A stretch of DNA of 64,000 nucleotides from NCBI RefSeq assembly GCF_041734735.1, contig NC_134891.1, positions 9,255,929 to 9,319,928 of the forward strand. Reading direction: 5' to 3'. Positions 35,276 to 44,371 of this stretch are shown here, one piece after another. Below the pieces are notes generated by a model. The model saw only the letters and a program-made list of their open reading frames with translations, made no database searches and had not been told where the DNA came from. The translations under genes and the position numbers were made by a program. Positions within the stretch are counted from its first letter, which is position 1; each line of letters starts with the position of its first letter. This stretch comes from Babylonia areolata. Lineage: Eukaryota; Mollusca; Gastropoda; Neogastropoda; Buccinidae.

Positions 35276-36230
35276 TACTGAATGTCTAAATGCCAGCTGA
35301 GCTACCATGTCTGACACAGATGTTTTCCAAACTTTCAAGACTTTCTCAGTATGAGTATCTCCATCACATACACGTGATAGTTTGATATTTTTTGCCAACT
35401 GAAAAAGTTCTTCAGTAATTTCATTGTGGGCAAACAGCATAATATTCCTAAATAATCATGGTACCCATATCATGGCATTAGGCATATCATGTTCATATCT
35501 CAAAAGACAATAATCTATTATCAGCTGTGTGAAAGATCTAAAAGGGATAAAAAAAATTTCTAGCGTTGCACTATAAATACAGGAGGGTAGAAAATAAACT
35601 AAGGAAAAACATTTTCAATATTACTCTCTTAAAATGGAATCTGAAATATTTAATTCTGGGCTATATCCCCTTTGTGACACTCAGTTTGATGAAAAATATG
35701 CTGTGCAGCCAAAGCTCACGACGATACAGTACCAACTACTTAACTTCTAAATCTATAAATCTCAGCTGGACGAGAACAGATATTCAGGAAAGTCCACCCC
35801 AATCAAACTCAGAAACTGGTCGCTTGATGTGACGTTGCCCCAACAACGTAATGCAGCTAACTGATAAACCGTTCGAACGTCTTTTAGTTTCTTATTGTTC
35901 AAAGATTAAATCGCACTTCTTACCGTAACTAACTATTGGCTTCTAAACAGTATATATAATATCTTATCAACTATTGGCTTCTAAACAGTATATAATATCT
36001 TATCTATGAGAAAACAAAACAAAACAAACGTCGTGTAGAATTTCAATACTCTTTGAGTTTCACTTTGCGTTGTTCGTCTGCTGCCCGATCATCAACTTAT
36101 TGCAGAAGCAACTTAACAAAGTTGTTCGCTTAAATCCGATTAGTAAACTTCGTTGTCTCAAGACTGGGTGTCTTTAAAACTAAAATGCCTCACATTTACA
36201 AAACCCCTATCTGAAATTATTACCTGTCAT
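22772..36230 (-). CDS. PDIA6: PDIA6 (P5) protein disulfide isomerase, complete, 12 coding exons
   Basis: ER-lumen thiol oxidoreductase that forms, breaks and rearranges disulfides in folding secretory proteins. Joined coding exons give exactly 440 residues plus stop, the same length as human PDIA6, with every junction GT-AG and in phase. Residues 1-18 ([18 protein letters not shown]) form a signal peptide. Thioredoxin domain a has CGHC at 54-57 and the cis-proline at 98 (GFPTIKFF). Domain a' has CGHC at 192-195 and cis-proline 236. Between them is a Gly/Ser/Lys linker (about 137-157). A catalytically inactive thioredoxin-like region follows (about 282-400), then the acidic [12 protein letters not shown] tail and a KDEL retention signal at 437-440. 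Introns hold minisatellites built from the gene's own splice junctions, plus a SINE. An ERSE upstream points to induction by the unfolded-protein response. It sits head-to-tail downstream of ATP6V1H. Confidence 0.95.
23085..23874 (-). repeat. PDIA6 intron 11 minisatellite anchored on the exon 11 donor
   Basis: Units of about 85 bp, roughly five copies, in the transcript sense: GTAAGTTCTATGTCAGTGTG, ACTTAAGATCTTGACTGGAAG, then GTGACCATGCC and CATAGAAATG. The first unit begins exactly at the real donor (GAG|gtaaggatg...gtcagtgtgac). At least two other units also start gtaag. A SINE A copy sits inside the array. Confidence 0.8.
23203..23598 (+). mobile_element. SINE A, near full-length, inserted in the PDIA6 intron 11 array
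   Basis: The tRNA-like head GAGTGATGGCCTAGATGTAA ends in a degraded B-box region. The middle module GACGCTAGTCATTCGGATGA leads to GTTCCTGGCAAAATTCTG. The tail module GCGCTCTCCCTGGGGAGAGC is followed by an A/C-rich ACAAAATACAAA end. It is antisense to PDIA6. Confidence 0.8.
23875..23971 (-). CDS. PDIA6: PDIA6 coding exon 11
   Basis: 97 nt encoding [20 protein letters not shown] and [12 protein letters not shown]. The donor GAG|gtaagg starts a tandem array in the following intron. Confidence 0.93.
24710..24795 (-). CDS. PDIA6: PDIA6 coding exon 10
   Basis: 86 nt encoding [20 protein letters not shown] and ERGINEFL. Ends in phase 2 with donor gtgggt. Confidence 0.93.
25184..25256 (-). CDS. PDIA6: PDIA6 coding exon 9
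   Basis: 73 nt encoding [20 protein letters not shown] and FGYP after completing a split Gly. Matches the WLWTEAGAQ..GFGYP block of the family. Confidence 0.93.
25814..25971 (-). CDS. PDIA6: PDIA6 coding exon 8
   Basis: Encodes [40 protein letters not shown] and [12 protein letters not shown]. This is the non-catalytic thioredoxin-like region and lacks a CxxC. Ends in phase 2. Confidence 0.94.
26195..26535 (-). mobile_element. dispersed repeat E, diverged partial copy
   Basis: Reads in reverse as the 9055-9330 region: CTACTAAGC, GACAATTGCTTAGTGAGTCG, ATGAATCTGCTGACC and GAAGTGGAGGGGGATC all align to it with many differences. Lies in PDIA6 intron 7. Confidence 0.5.
26915..27150 (+). mobile_element. 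dispersed repeat G copy in PDIA6 intron 7
   Basis: Contains GTGACCCACTAGTGCAAACT, CCGGCAGGGGTCTGATTCC, CTATGTGGAGAAAATG and the GGCAGCCATCTTGACTCCTG end block, shared with copies at about 165, 3963 and 46338. Confidence 0.65.
27151..27743. other. rest of PDIA6 intron 7, no gene seen
   Basis: AT-rich, with A/C-rich (AAC)n-like patches near 27540-27715 just downstream of exon 7. Nothing else recognised. Confidence 0.45.
27744..27893 (-). CDS. PDIA6: PDIA6 coding exon 7
   Basis: 50 codons, [20 protein letters not shown] then [20 protein letters not shown] and [10 protein letters not shown], closing thioredoxin domain a'. Phase 0 at both ends. Confidence 0.95.
28625..30175. repeat. PDIA6 intron 6 pyrimidine-rich minisatellite, about 33-bp unit, roughly 45 copies
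   Basis: The unit is CACCCCCTCTCAATGCCCAC followed by TCCCCCTTCACTCT, with variants lacking 6 to 12 bases. It opens a 507-codon frame on the plus strand that is only the repeat read through. In the PDIA6 sense every unit carries GGGGGTGAGAG, resembling the exon 6 donor GGGgtgagtag. Confidence 0.9.
30478..30699 (-). CDS. PDIA6: PDIA6 coding exon 6 (second CGHC)
   Basis: 74 codons from [15 protein letters not shown] through [17 protein letters not shown] to [10 protein letters not shown]. Phase 0 at both ends, donor gtgagt. The acceptor side is tandemly duplicated into the upstream intron. Confidence 0.95.
30690..30965 (-). repeat. two-copy duplication anchored on the PDIA6 exon 6 acceptor
   Basis: A block of about 135 bp starting CGGCCTGTCAGTCACACACA, then an ACTCTTTTGCC(A/G)CCAT block, AGACAGTTCACT and CTTAGTCGACACTGAGG, occurs twice. 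The left copy starts inside exon 6 (its first four bases GCCG, antisense), so the second copy carries a duplicate acceptor CTGACAG|GCCG. Confidence 0.75.
31412..31539 (-). CDS. PDIA6: PDIA6 coding exon 5 (end of domain a and Gly/Ser linker)
   Basis: Encodes [20 protein letters not shown] and [20 protein letters not shown], then GK. The chosen donor AAG|gtcaca is a weak consensus match. A stronger donor (gtgagg) 36 nt downstream is also in frame and would add [12 protein letters not shown], an unlikely hydrophobic insert in a soluble linker. The shorter form matches the family length exactly. Confidence 0.8.
31540..32232. other. PDIA6 intron 4
   Basis: AT-rich with a GTGTGTGTG/CA tract near 31612-31626 and A-rich runs near 31976-32140. 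No further exon seen. Confidence 0.6.
32233..32359 (-). CDS. PDIA6: PDIA6 coding exon 4
   Basis: Encodes [40 protein letters not shown] and YQ, the second half of thioredoxin domain a with its cis-proline. Ends in phase 1 before gtaggt. Confidence 0.94.
32360..33859. other. PDIA6 intron 3
   Basis: Mostly unique AT-rich sequence with short CA tracts. Short open frames lack recognisable domains. Confidence 0.55.
33860..33917 (-). CDS. PDIA6: PDIA6 coding exon 3 (first CGHC)
   Basis: 58 nt encoding [19 protein letters not shown] after completing the split Trp. Acceptor cacacag, donor gtaata. Confidence 0.93.
33918..34844. other. PDIA6 intron 2
   Basis: Contains an ATTT-rich patch, a 23-base A run near 34007-34029 and the LINE 3' fragment listed separately. 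Confidence 0.6.
34334..34530 (+). mobile_element. LINE 3'-terminal fragment in PDIA6 intron 2
   Basis: Near-identical over about 190 bp to the end of the LINE at 10595: GCTCTTTCAAGTCTGGCC, GAGAATGACTGGTGCAAAAG, AGCGCTATATAAGTACC, then (ATT)n. Confidence 0.8.
34845..34995 (-). CDS. PDIA6: PDIA6 coding exon 2
   Basis: Encodes the hydrophobic signal sequence, then [20 protein letters not shown] and [12 protein letters not shown]. The tryptophan codon of the first active site is split (TG|G) by the next intron. Confidence 0.93.
34996..36223. other. PDIA6 intron 1
   Basis: AT-rich with CA, CT and TA microsatellites near 35224-35274. A direct duplication of about 40 bp (ACTATTGGCTTCTAAACAGT plus TATATAATATCTTAT) lies near 35930-36003. 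No exon seen. Confidence 0.6.
36224..36230 (-). CDS. PDIA6: PDIA6 coding exon 1 (start codon)
   Basis: Only seven coding bases, ATGACAG, followed by donor gtaata (phase 1). This start is chosen because it joins in frame to the signal-peptide exon and no other ATG lies upstream in that exon. The 5'UTR continues to higher coordinates. Confidence 0.75.
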
Positions 36231-36323
36231 TTTTCTAGCAAACCAGTGGTTCTCCTGCCGTTGGCTCTTCTTTTCTTCGGAAGAAAACACGACTATCTAC
36301 ACGCCGGTAACAAGGACTCAGAT

Positions 36324-36342
36324 CGTGGCCTTCACTGATTGG
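36324..36342 (-). promoter_or_regulatory. ER stress response element (ERSE) upstream of PDIA6
   Basis: In the transcript sense the sequence is CCAAT, nine bases (CAGTGAAGG), then CCACG. This is a perfect match to the ERSE CCAAT-N9-CCACG bound by NF-Y and ATF6/XBP1 in animals. It lies about 95 bp 5' of the PDIA6 start codon, the usual promoter position for ERSEs in ER-chaperone genes. The transcription start is not known from sequence. Confidence 0.8.
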
Positions 36343-36399
36343 TCCAAATTTAGGGTACGTGTTTCCGTCTGGCGATTTCTTATTCAAGGGCAGCAACTT

Positions 36400-37627
36400 T
36401 TTACCCGAGTGTAGAAATCGAAAGTGAAGTGGGCCGATTCCATGACAACCGTTGAAGCTTTTTTTTTCCTACCTTTATTTTCTCTATTTTTTTCGAAACT
36501 AAGTTGGAAAGAGAGTTGCAGACAGAGAGAGAGAGAGAGAGTCGCAGATATATATATATATATATTAAATAAAGTTGAAAAAGAATTGCAAAACAATTTG
36601 AAATAATGGTTTGTAACTGAATTTATTTGTGCGAGTGTGTGTGTGTGTGTGATAAAAAGAATTTTGTTCACTCAGTATGTTTGACTCCACAGTCCCCACT
36701 CCCCCCCACCCCCATCTTTTTTTTTTTTTTTCGTTCTTTTCTTTTCTTTTTTTTGTTTGTTTTGTTTTTGTTATGCTGCCCCTTCATGAAGATGGGTTTA
36801 GTCTTCCTGGCCCAAAAGGTTTCTTGAAACCTCAGCATGAATTTCAATATTCAGATTCTTTACTTCTCTCCAAGAGAAGGCATGAGTGCAGATGATATTT
36901 ATTCACAAAGTTTTATGATATTTAAACACAGAAAGATATACCAAGTGATGATGTTTGTTTTTGTGGGTTTCTTGTGGTGATGGTTTTCATTCATAGATGG
37001 ATGTATCACGACAATTTATGAACCTCAACATTGGATTTATTGTCTCTTCTGGTCACAATCAACACATATCATGTTTCGTTAACTTCATCCTCACATGCAT
37101 ACATGCTTGCACACACACACACACACACACATCACGCCCTTCTCTCTCTACATGCATACATGGACACAATAACACAATAATATCTGAGATGCTTGCAATG
37201 TTTATTTACTTCTGGTCGCAGATCTGTTGCAGTGTGTTAACCACTGTGACATGACCGAAGTTCTGGCTCTTCCACACATTCTCTCTCACTTTCACAGACG
37301 CTCAGTACTACAACATGTACTTGAATATAAATGAAGGTATACCAGTGCCATACATAACAGAAGAACCTCACCCAGCAAGTGAAATCAAATATCAATACAT
37401 TTCTCAACAAACATCAAGATCTAGTCTCTCCTCAAAAGTACAGATCTACTGCTTTGCCAATATGGCTGAGAAGAAATAAATGAAAACAAAATACCAAGAA
37501 AATAAGCACTGCTTCATCACAGATAGAATGTCAGTTTGCCTCTATGTGTGTGTGTGTGTGTGGTGTGTGGTGTGTGTGTGTGTGTGTGTGAGTGTGTGTG
37601 TGAAAATACATACTGTAATGTGAATCC

Positions 37628-37672
<45 letters not shown>

Positions 37673-38500
37673 TGTGTACGTGTGTTTCTACACTTTTGTG
37701 AATTGTTCCATGTTTGGAGACTTTGACGTAAAACTGCTCAAGAGCTGTGGGTCTGTGTGTCTTCCTCTCATCCCCTCCTTCAGACTCCAGCAAAGAAATC
37801 CACCTCCATATACATCATCTTAGGGAACTCCTAGCAATGATACAATATCAGTCAGTTCAGACACACTGGTCTCAACATGTAACAGGTCTTGTAAAAAAAA
37901 CACAACAAAACAACCAACAACACATATGAGCTGTTAAGATGGTAAAAAGCAATGAAGAGAAAGAAAAAAAAAATGTATCAACAATTAATCTCTCCCTTGG
38001 TATAAAAACATGTTTTAAAATACTTGACATTGTCACTGAGGCCTGAAATATTAAGATAAAAAGAATAGAAAAAGAGAGAAAAGAAAAACACACTCACAGA
38101 CACACATATACATGGATACCCCAAACAGAGATGTTACATTTACATAGGCTCCACTGTTTACACCTGAGTAAAAGAAAAAATGCATACAAAAGATCTCTGA
38201 ATATATCACACCATAAAAAAACCAACAACCCAACCGTACAAGTTACTCTCAATAACACCATCGAGTACATACCACCATCCATTCCTATTCTGGTTATTCA
38301 GGTTCCTAAAAACCAGAAAACTGCAGTCGACATCTCTGTGCTCTTTCTTTCTCTTCCCTGTCTACGCAGAAGCAAACAGACTCCAGACAAGAAAACTGGT
38401 CAAGACAGAGCGAGGCTCATGCTGCTGTTTCTAATACCAGCCAGCAACAGTTGTTGCCGAGCGTTAACCGATTGGCAAGCACGTGTGTGTGTATATGTGT

Positions 38501-38553
<53 letters not shown>

Positions 38554-40580
38554 CTTCTTCTCTTTATGAATGCCAGCTAGAGAGACCTTTGCACAGCCAC
38601 GGCTTCAAACTTCACCATCAGCTGCAATTCCTTCCTCAGGCATCAGATCCCCTCCAAACACGTCTGACACAGCCAAGGCAATGGGACTGGTCAATGTGTC
38701 AAATCTGACCATGAACAGCTCACTGTTTGCACTGACCTGGATGCCTGACAGATAAAGCAAAGTTTATACCTGTCCCTACATGAAGGGGCATTGTAAGCGT
38801 TACATCTGAACATGACGTGAAAACCATATATATGATATTATGATAAGCCACAAAAGGAAAAGGAAGTCAGGACATTGTTTTCCTTCAAACCACGATTCCA
38901 TCTTCAGCACAATCAACACCGCCATGACATACATGACCCAGTTTGATGCTTGAGCTGTGTGGATGAGAGAGTTTTATAAATGTTTCAGTTTCTTGGAAGA
39001 ATCATTGTGAATGGACAGATCCATATATGCTACACAACTACTTAAAAAAAGAAAAAGAAAAAAGAGGGCTTGAGTGCTCACCAAATGCTGGAAAAAAAAA
39101 TTAGAAGCTCAGTGGAAGCAGAGAAGTTGCCTTCGAACATGATCAGATAATAGGTGTGCTGGTTTTAAGCAGCAGTCAAAAATTAGACCACAGACACAGA
39201 CACAAGGATGTTCCAGATAATCCGCAAGGGTCAGACTAGTTCCTGTTAAAAACTGAATTTCTAAACGAAAGTCAATCCAATTTAGTCTGGCTTTGAGCTA
39301 CGCCAAGGAGGTTGCAGGCCATATATATAAAGGCTGAAACAGAGAGTTGTGCAACAAATCACTGAAACAAAACCACATCTGACAAACACTTTGTTTAAAA
39401 CCTGGTTGGGAGAAAATGGGAAGAGAGAACCGAATGCGATGAAAGCCATGGTAAAATAAATAACCCCAGAATATATATATATATCTAAATGTCTGTGGCG
39501 TGGACCGCTCAGTCACAATTGTCACAAAAAGGTTTCCCACCAAAGGAAAGGTTACCAAACACACACACACCATGTTCATGCAGTCACACTGATTGAATAA
39601 CAACAACAAAAACAACTGAAAAAAAAGTAAAGTAATGAATGAAAGTAAACAAACAATACCACTATCCATCAAAATATGACAGTTTCACAGCTGCTTCCAG
39701 AAAATGTGGATACCATTTTGATTGCACAACCAAAAATAATTAACATACTCCAGGACAGTGCATATATCTGAGTGCTTCACAAACATCAAATGTATACTGT
39801 AACAATATAGGTGCTCTGTGCACAAGTACATGTAATAGAGAGAGAGAGGAACAGAATGTGTATATGTGTCTGCATGTGTGTATACATGTGTATGAAAGAG
39901 AGAATGAATGTTTAATGCATTTAGGCCATGGGCACATGTACATATATCGGGAGTTTGGGAGAGGATTTATAAGTAGAGAGAGAGAGGGAGAGAGAGAGAG
40001 AGAGCATGCAGATGAATATTGCGTCTGTGTGCAGTCATGCGGAAAAGAGCTATCAATCACCAGCCTTATGCTTACACATTCAAATGTAAAGACTGCCATG
40101 AAGTATGAAAACAGCACCTGAAAGAGAAGGTCTGTGGAAGAAATGAAGATAGCCACTGATCACACTCCTTGCGGCAACTTACAGGACTTACCATTGTAAC
40201 ATTTTCTTCCAGCACAGAAAAAGCCTTCCAAAAAACAAACAAACAAACAAAAAAAACCCATCTGCTTCTGACAAAATGATACCAAACAATGTGTCATTCA
40301 ACCATGATGCTGGCTGCAGAATTTTTTGCCACATTACATCTTTATCAGAAATGCAAACTGTAACCTAGCATTTGTGACAAGCACATCCTGTTTTCTCACA
40401 AAACAGTCAATATACAAGCTATTTGCTTAATTACAACAAAAGCTCCCCCCCCCCCCCCCCTTAATTTCTAACATTGCACTGAAAGTTCATGTGCTAACAG
40501 CATCCTCTAACATTGTAAAATCTCATGATACAATCTTGCTCCTTGCAGAATGGTATGTCGCTTGTCTCTATTGTTTGGAT
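36400..40580. other. spacer between PDIA6 promoter and ATP6V1H, possibly ATP6V1H 3'UTR
   Basis: Mostly unique AT-rich DNA with (GA)n near 37633-37669, (TG)n near 37546-37605 and 38500-38553, a (GA)-rich patch near 39976-40005 and a C run near 40446-40461. No coding signal. Several AATAAA hexamers exist on the minus strand (for example 37201-37206), so part may be a long ATP6V1H 3'UTR, which I cannot confirm. Confidence 0.35.
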
Positions 40581-40582
40581 GA

Positions 40583-41165
40583 TCTCTTTCTAGAGACTCA
40601 CTTGTGATGTAATTTTGCAATGTTAGTGGATGATCTCTTTCCAGAGACTCACTTGTGATGTAATTTTTGCAATGTTAGTGGATGATCTCCTCTTTCCAGA
40701 GATTCACTTGTGATGTAATTTTTGCAATGTTAGTGGATGCTCTCCTCTTTCTAGAGACTCACTTGTGATGTAATTTTTGCAATGTTAGTGGATGATCTCC
40801 TCTTTCTAGAGACTCACTTGTGATGTAATTTTTGCAATGTTAGTGGATGCTCTCCTCTTTCTAGAGACTCACTTGTGATGTAATTTTTGCAATGTTAGTG
40901 GATGCTCTCCTCTTTCCAGAGACTCACTTGTGATGTAATTTTTGCAATGTTAGTGGATGCTCTCCTCTTTCTAGAGACTCACTTGTGATGTAATTTTTGC
41001 AATGTTAGTGGATGCTCTCCTCTTTCTAGAGACTCACTTGTGATGTAATTTTTGCAATGTTAGTGGATGCTCTCCTCTTTCTAGAGACTCACTTGTGATG
41101 TAATTTTCGCAATTTTAGTGGATGATCTCCTCTTTCTAGAGACTCACTTGTGATGTAGTTTTGCA
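40583..41165. repeat. 58-bp satellite, about 10 copies
   Basis: The unit is GAGACTCACTTGTGATGTAA, TTTTTGCAATGTTAGTGGAT, then GATCTCCTCTTTCTA or GCTCTCCTCTTTCTA. Copies are highly similar. The word GACTCACTTGTGAT is also the terminal sequence of MITE-like element F (46827). Confidence 0.9.
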
Positions 41166-41200
41166 ATGTTACAAACACTTATGTGTTCTCTCTCAGTAGC

Positions 41201-41338
41201 AGTTTCAGTTTCAGTCGCTCAAGAAGGCGTCACTGCGTTCGGACAAATCCATATATACTACACCACATCTGCCAAGCAGATGCCTGACCAGCGGCGTAGC
41301 CCAACGCGCTTAGTCAGGCCTTAAAAAAAAAAAAAAAA
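41201..41338 (-). mobile_element. SINE B copy
   Basis: Antisense copy with GTTTCAGTTTCAG, GCGTCACTGCGTTCGGAC, CAGATGCCTGACCAGCGGC and CGCGCTTAGTCAGGCC, ending in an A run. Confidence 0.75.
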
Positions 41339-41437
41339 ATTATTACTACCCTTTTTTTTCAAATTATAATTATTATCTATTTATTTATCTATTTATGTAT
41401 TTATTTACTTATTTATGTACGCTTATCTATTATTTAT

Positions 41438-41762
41438 CTCAGTAGCAATGCAGCAGAATCGGTTAAGTACTGGACTTCTGATCCAGAGTTCACCAGTGAT
41501 GGAAGGCCAGGGGCCCTGTTTTCAGCATGGTGTTGTGTCTGTCGGAAAGGAAAGGAACTTTACTCCCGATTTTTGCCTCACTCTGGCCAGGAGTGTTCGA
41601 ACGGGGGTACCTGACTTCAGCCAGGGAGGGTTTAGAAAGGGCAAGGGGGGGGAGAGGGCACGGTCCCGCCTTCCTGTGTTGATTCCTAGACAATCAATCA
41701 TCAATTCCCTGTCCCTGTGGGCCATAACAGGGCGCCATGGGAACTTGACCTTTCTCTCTCAA
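41438..41762 (+). mobile_element. SINE I, tRNA-headed
   Basis: The head GGTTAAGTACTGGACTTCTG ATCCAG resembles an anticodon arm and leads to GTTCACCAGTGATGGAAGGC. The body ends in GGGCCATAACAGGGCGCCAT. A second copy at 46227-46790 is split by a repeat G insertion. Confidence 0.6.
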
Positions 41763-42920
41763 TAACTGTGGTGAATTAACATAAATGATATGCAACAGGG
41801 ACAAATAGACAGCTATGACCGACCCATGTCATTCGGGTGTTGAGGGAAGAGGAAGGTTGAAGGTTGGGGGTGGGGGGGTGGGGGGGGGGGGGTCGACAAA
41901 ACAATAATGAACGACATAAACTATGGATTTCCAAAGATTACGGACCTTTGTTTTAGTAATCCCGGTTCAATCTTTGGTCAGCATGTGGTAGGATTAGAAG
42001 CGTTGGCGGATTTCTTTCTCGCTAGAACTCCCAACCATTCCTTGCTTCTCCTTCTCTTCAGACTCTCTTCTCAAAGAATTTACATCAATCACAGAATCAA
42101 CATCAGATCTGAATCCTGAGCATTACAGAAAAAAAAAAAAATCTAACTCTCCAATAAATGTTTTTTCTCCAACAAATGATAAATATATAGGCAAATGTGC
42201 AAGCACATTTTGTACACCATGTGTGTGTGTGAGAGAGAGAGAGTATCCATGTGTGTGTGAATGTGCATGTCTTCATTTATTTGCACGTATGAATTATTTT
42301 TGTCTGTGCATGCACACAGTCCATGTTTGGTACATCCCAAAGCAAATGCAGATCTCAGAGAATTGCTTGTATAACTTGCAAAAGCTTGTGTAGCATTCCA
42401 TATTACAAAAAAACTGAAAGAATTTGCACAACACCAAGAGATTACGACAGATCACTTTTCCAATGACTTCATGAACAGGACAGCTATGTTCATGTCTACC
42501 CCAAGCATTCAGTACTTTATCTACATGGCTACACATGATACAATCAAATCGACAATCTATTCTGACTGACCTGGAATGGAATTTGTACTCCTACTACGAA
42601 ACATCCAAATGATACCAAACAGACATGCAGACACATGTCATCCTCATATACATCCAAACATCATCACACACCATCACCCTCTGTCAGTCTGCATAACTTT
42701 TTCTTCCTCAATCAATCATTTTTTTCCTGGCTTTTTCCCCCCTCATGAAATGATCTTCTAAAGTAAAACATGAATTTCCAGATCTGCCCCCAGTATTATC
42801 ACGGATATGCAGGAACAAATGTGCTAAAATCTTGAGGGCTAAAAGGATCTGTTTACACACGCAGAGCGTGTCATACAATGATCTGTGTAAAGGATGACTG
42901 TGCGCCCTGTTTGCTCCGCT
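41763..42920. other. ATP6V1H 3' flank or 3'UTR, no gene seen
   Basis: Contains a G run (near 41868-41892) and TG/GA tracts near 42219-42260. The part nearest 42920 is presumably ATP6V1H 3'UTR. Confidence 0.5.
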
Positions 42921-42993
42921 TCACGCTTTGGTGTCGGACACCAACGACTTTGGCTGGTGGTCTTCTGCTGTCATCTTCTTCCCCAGGTATTCC
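42921..42993 (-). CDS. ATP6V1H: ATP6V1H terminal coding exon
   Basis: Completes the split Trp and encodes [20 protein letters not shown] then TKA and TGA. EYLGK after HNW is the conserved end block. The last 17 residues are family-variable. Confidence 0.93.
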
Positions 42994-43720
42994 CTGTGCA
43001 TGACAAAAAAAACAAACAACCATATGCATGGTCATGGGCAGTGCGTATGCATGGAAGGAAAGGGGGGAGGGGGGAGAGGGTAGGGCAGGGGGGCGGGGGG
43101 GGGGGGGGTGAGTGCACTGTATTGTACTGCATTTCTCTGTTCTCTGTGTGAAATTTTGGCTGCTCTCTCTGGGAAGATCACATCGCCACAGTGTAGTGCC
43201 ACTCATGAACTTTTTCATTTATTCTCTGAATGCCTGTGACTGCAAGTGCACACGCATTTAAAAGTGCGCATATACACACATGTGTATGTGTGGTTGTGCC
43301 TGCATGTATGCACACAAGAGAAAGACGGATTCAGTGAGTGTTTCACTTTACAAGCTGACGGAAGTACATACATGTATTCACATGTATGCTTTGCTGCTTA
43401 CGTGGAGATGCATGCGTCTGCATACAATTTGTGGGGGTGGATGGATGCCTCTATCAGTGTGTTGACACACACAAGAGACAGCGTTTTCTGTCTTCTTCTC
43501 TCTGGCATAAGAGAGACGAGTATGCACAGAGAGAAAACTGCCACACAAACACAGTCATAACAAACCTCATCGTCATCACTAATGCTTACAAATACCGCAG
43601 GAGGAAAACGATTCATGATCAAATAAAACTGGCATGAAAGGATCAAATTATTAACCACTGTTACAATCTTATTTGTCAGCATGAAGGACATTCTGCTGCA
43701 GTTTCAAAAATGAGCACACA

Positions 43721-43753
<33 letters not shown>

Positions 43754-44064
43754 GCATACATACATGCACACAATGTGCATATGCACACAGAAATACATCT
43801 GTGCACACAAACACACACAGAGACACACGCACACTTGACACCATCCATCTATGCAGCGCATAAAATACTGACATTAAGATCATTTTGTGCAAACCAACAG
43901 CCCCTCCCAATATTTACTTTTTTCTGTCATCCATATCTTTTTCTTCTATAAATTTGGGTGAAACAAAACTTTCAATACATGCGTTTTAGCTTTAAAAAAA
44001 AAAAAATCTCCCAAGCATATTTTTATCTGCATATATGTGTATCTGTTTTTGTACTAAGTGTGTA

Positions 44065-44144
<80 letters not shown>

Positions 44145-44340
44145 CGTGTGTGTGTTTGTGCGTGTAAGCATATGTGATGCGAATGCATACATGCTACCAC
44201 CAGGGTTGAGTGAAGGAGACACCGCCACATTCACACAAAGAAATGAAGAGACAAAAACACACATACGCAGGGAGAGAAGAGTGAGAGGGGAGACATATAC
44301 ACACAGAGAGATAAGAACAGAGGGAAAGAGGAAGAGAGTG

Positions 44341-44371
<31 letters not shown>

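Noticed and set aside
36384-42900. Possible extra genes between PDIA6 and ATP6V1H
   Set aside because: Open frames there are short, microsatellite-driven and without recognisable domains or splice-consistent continuation.
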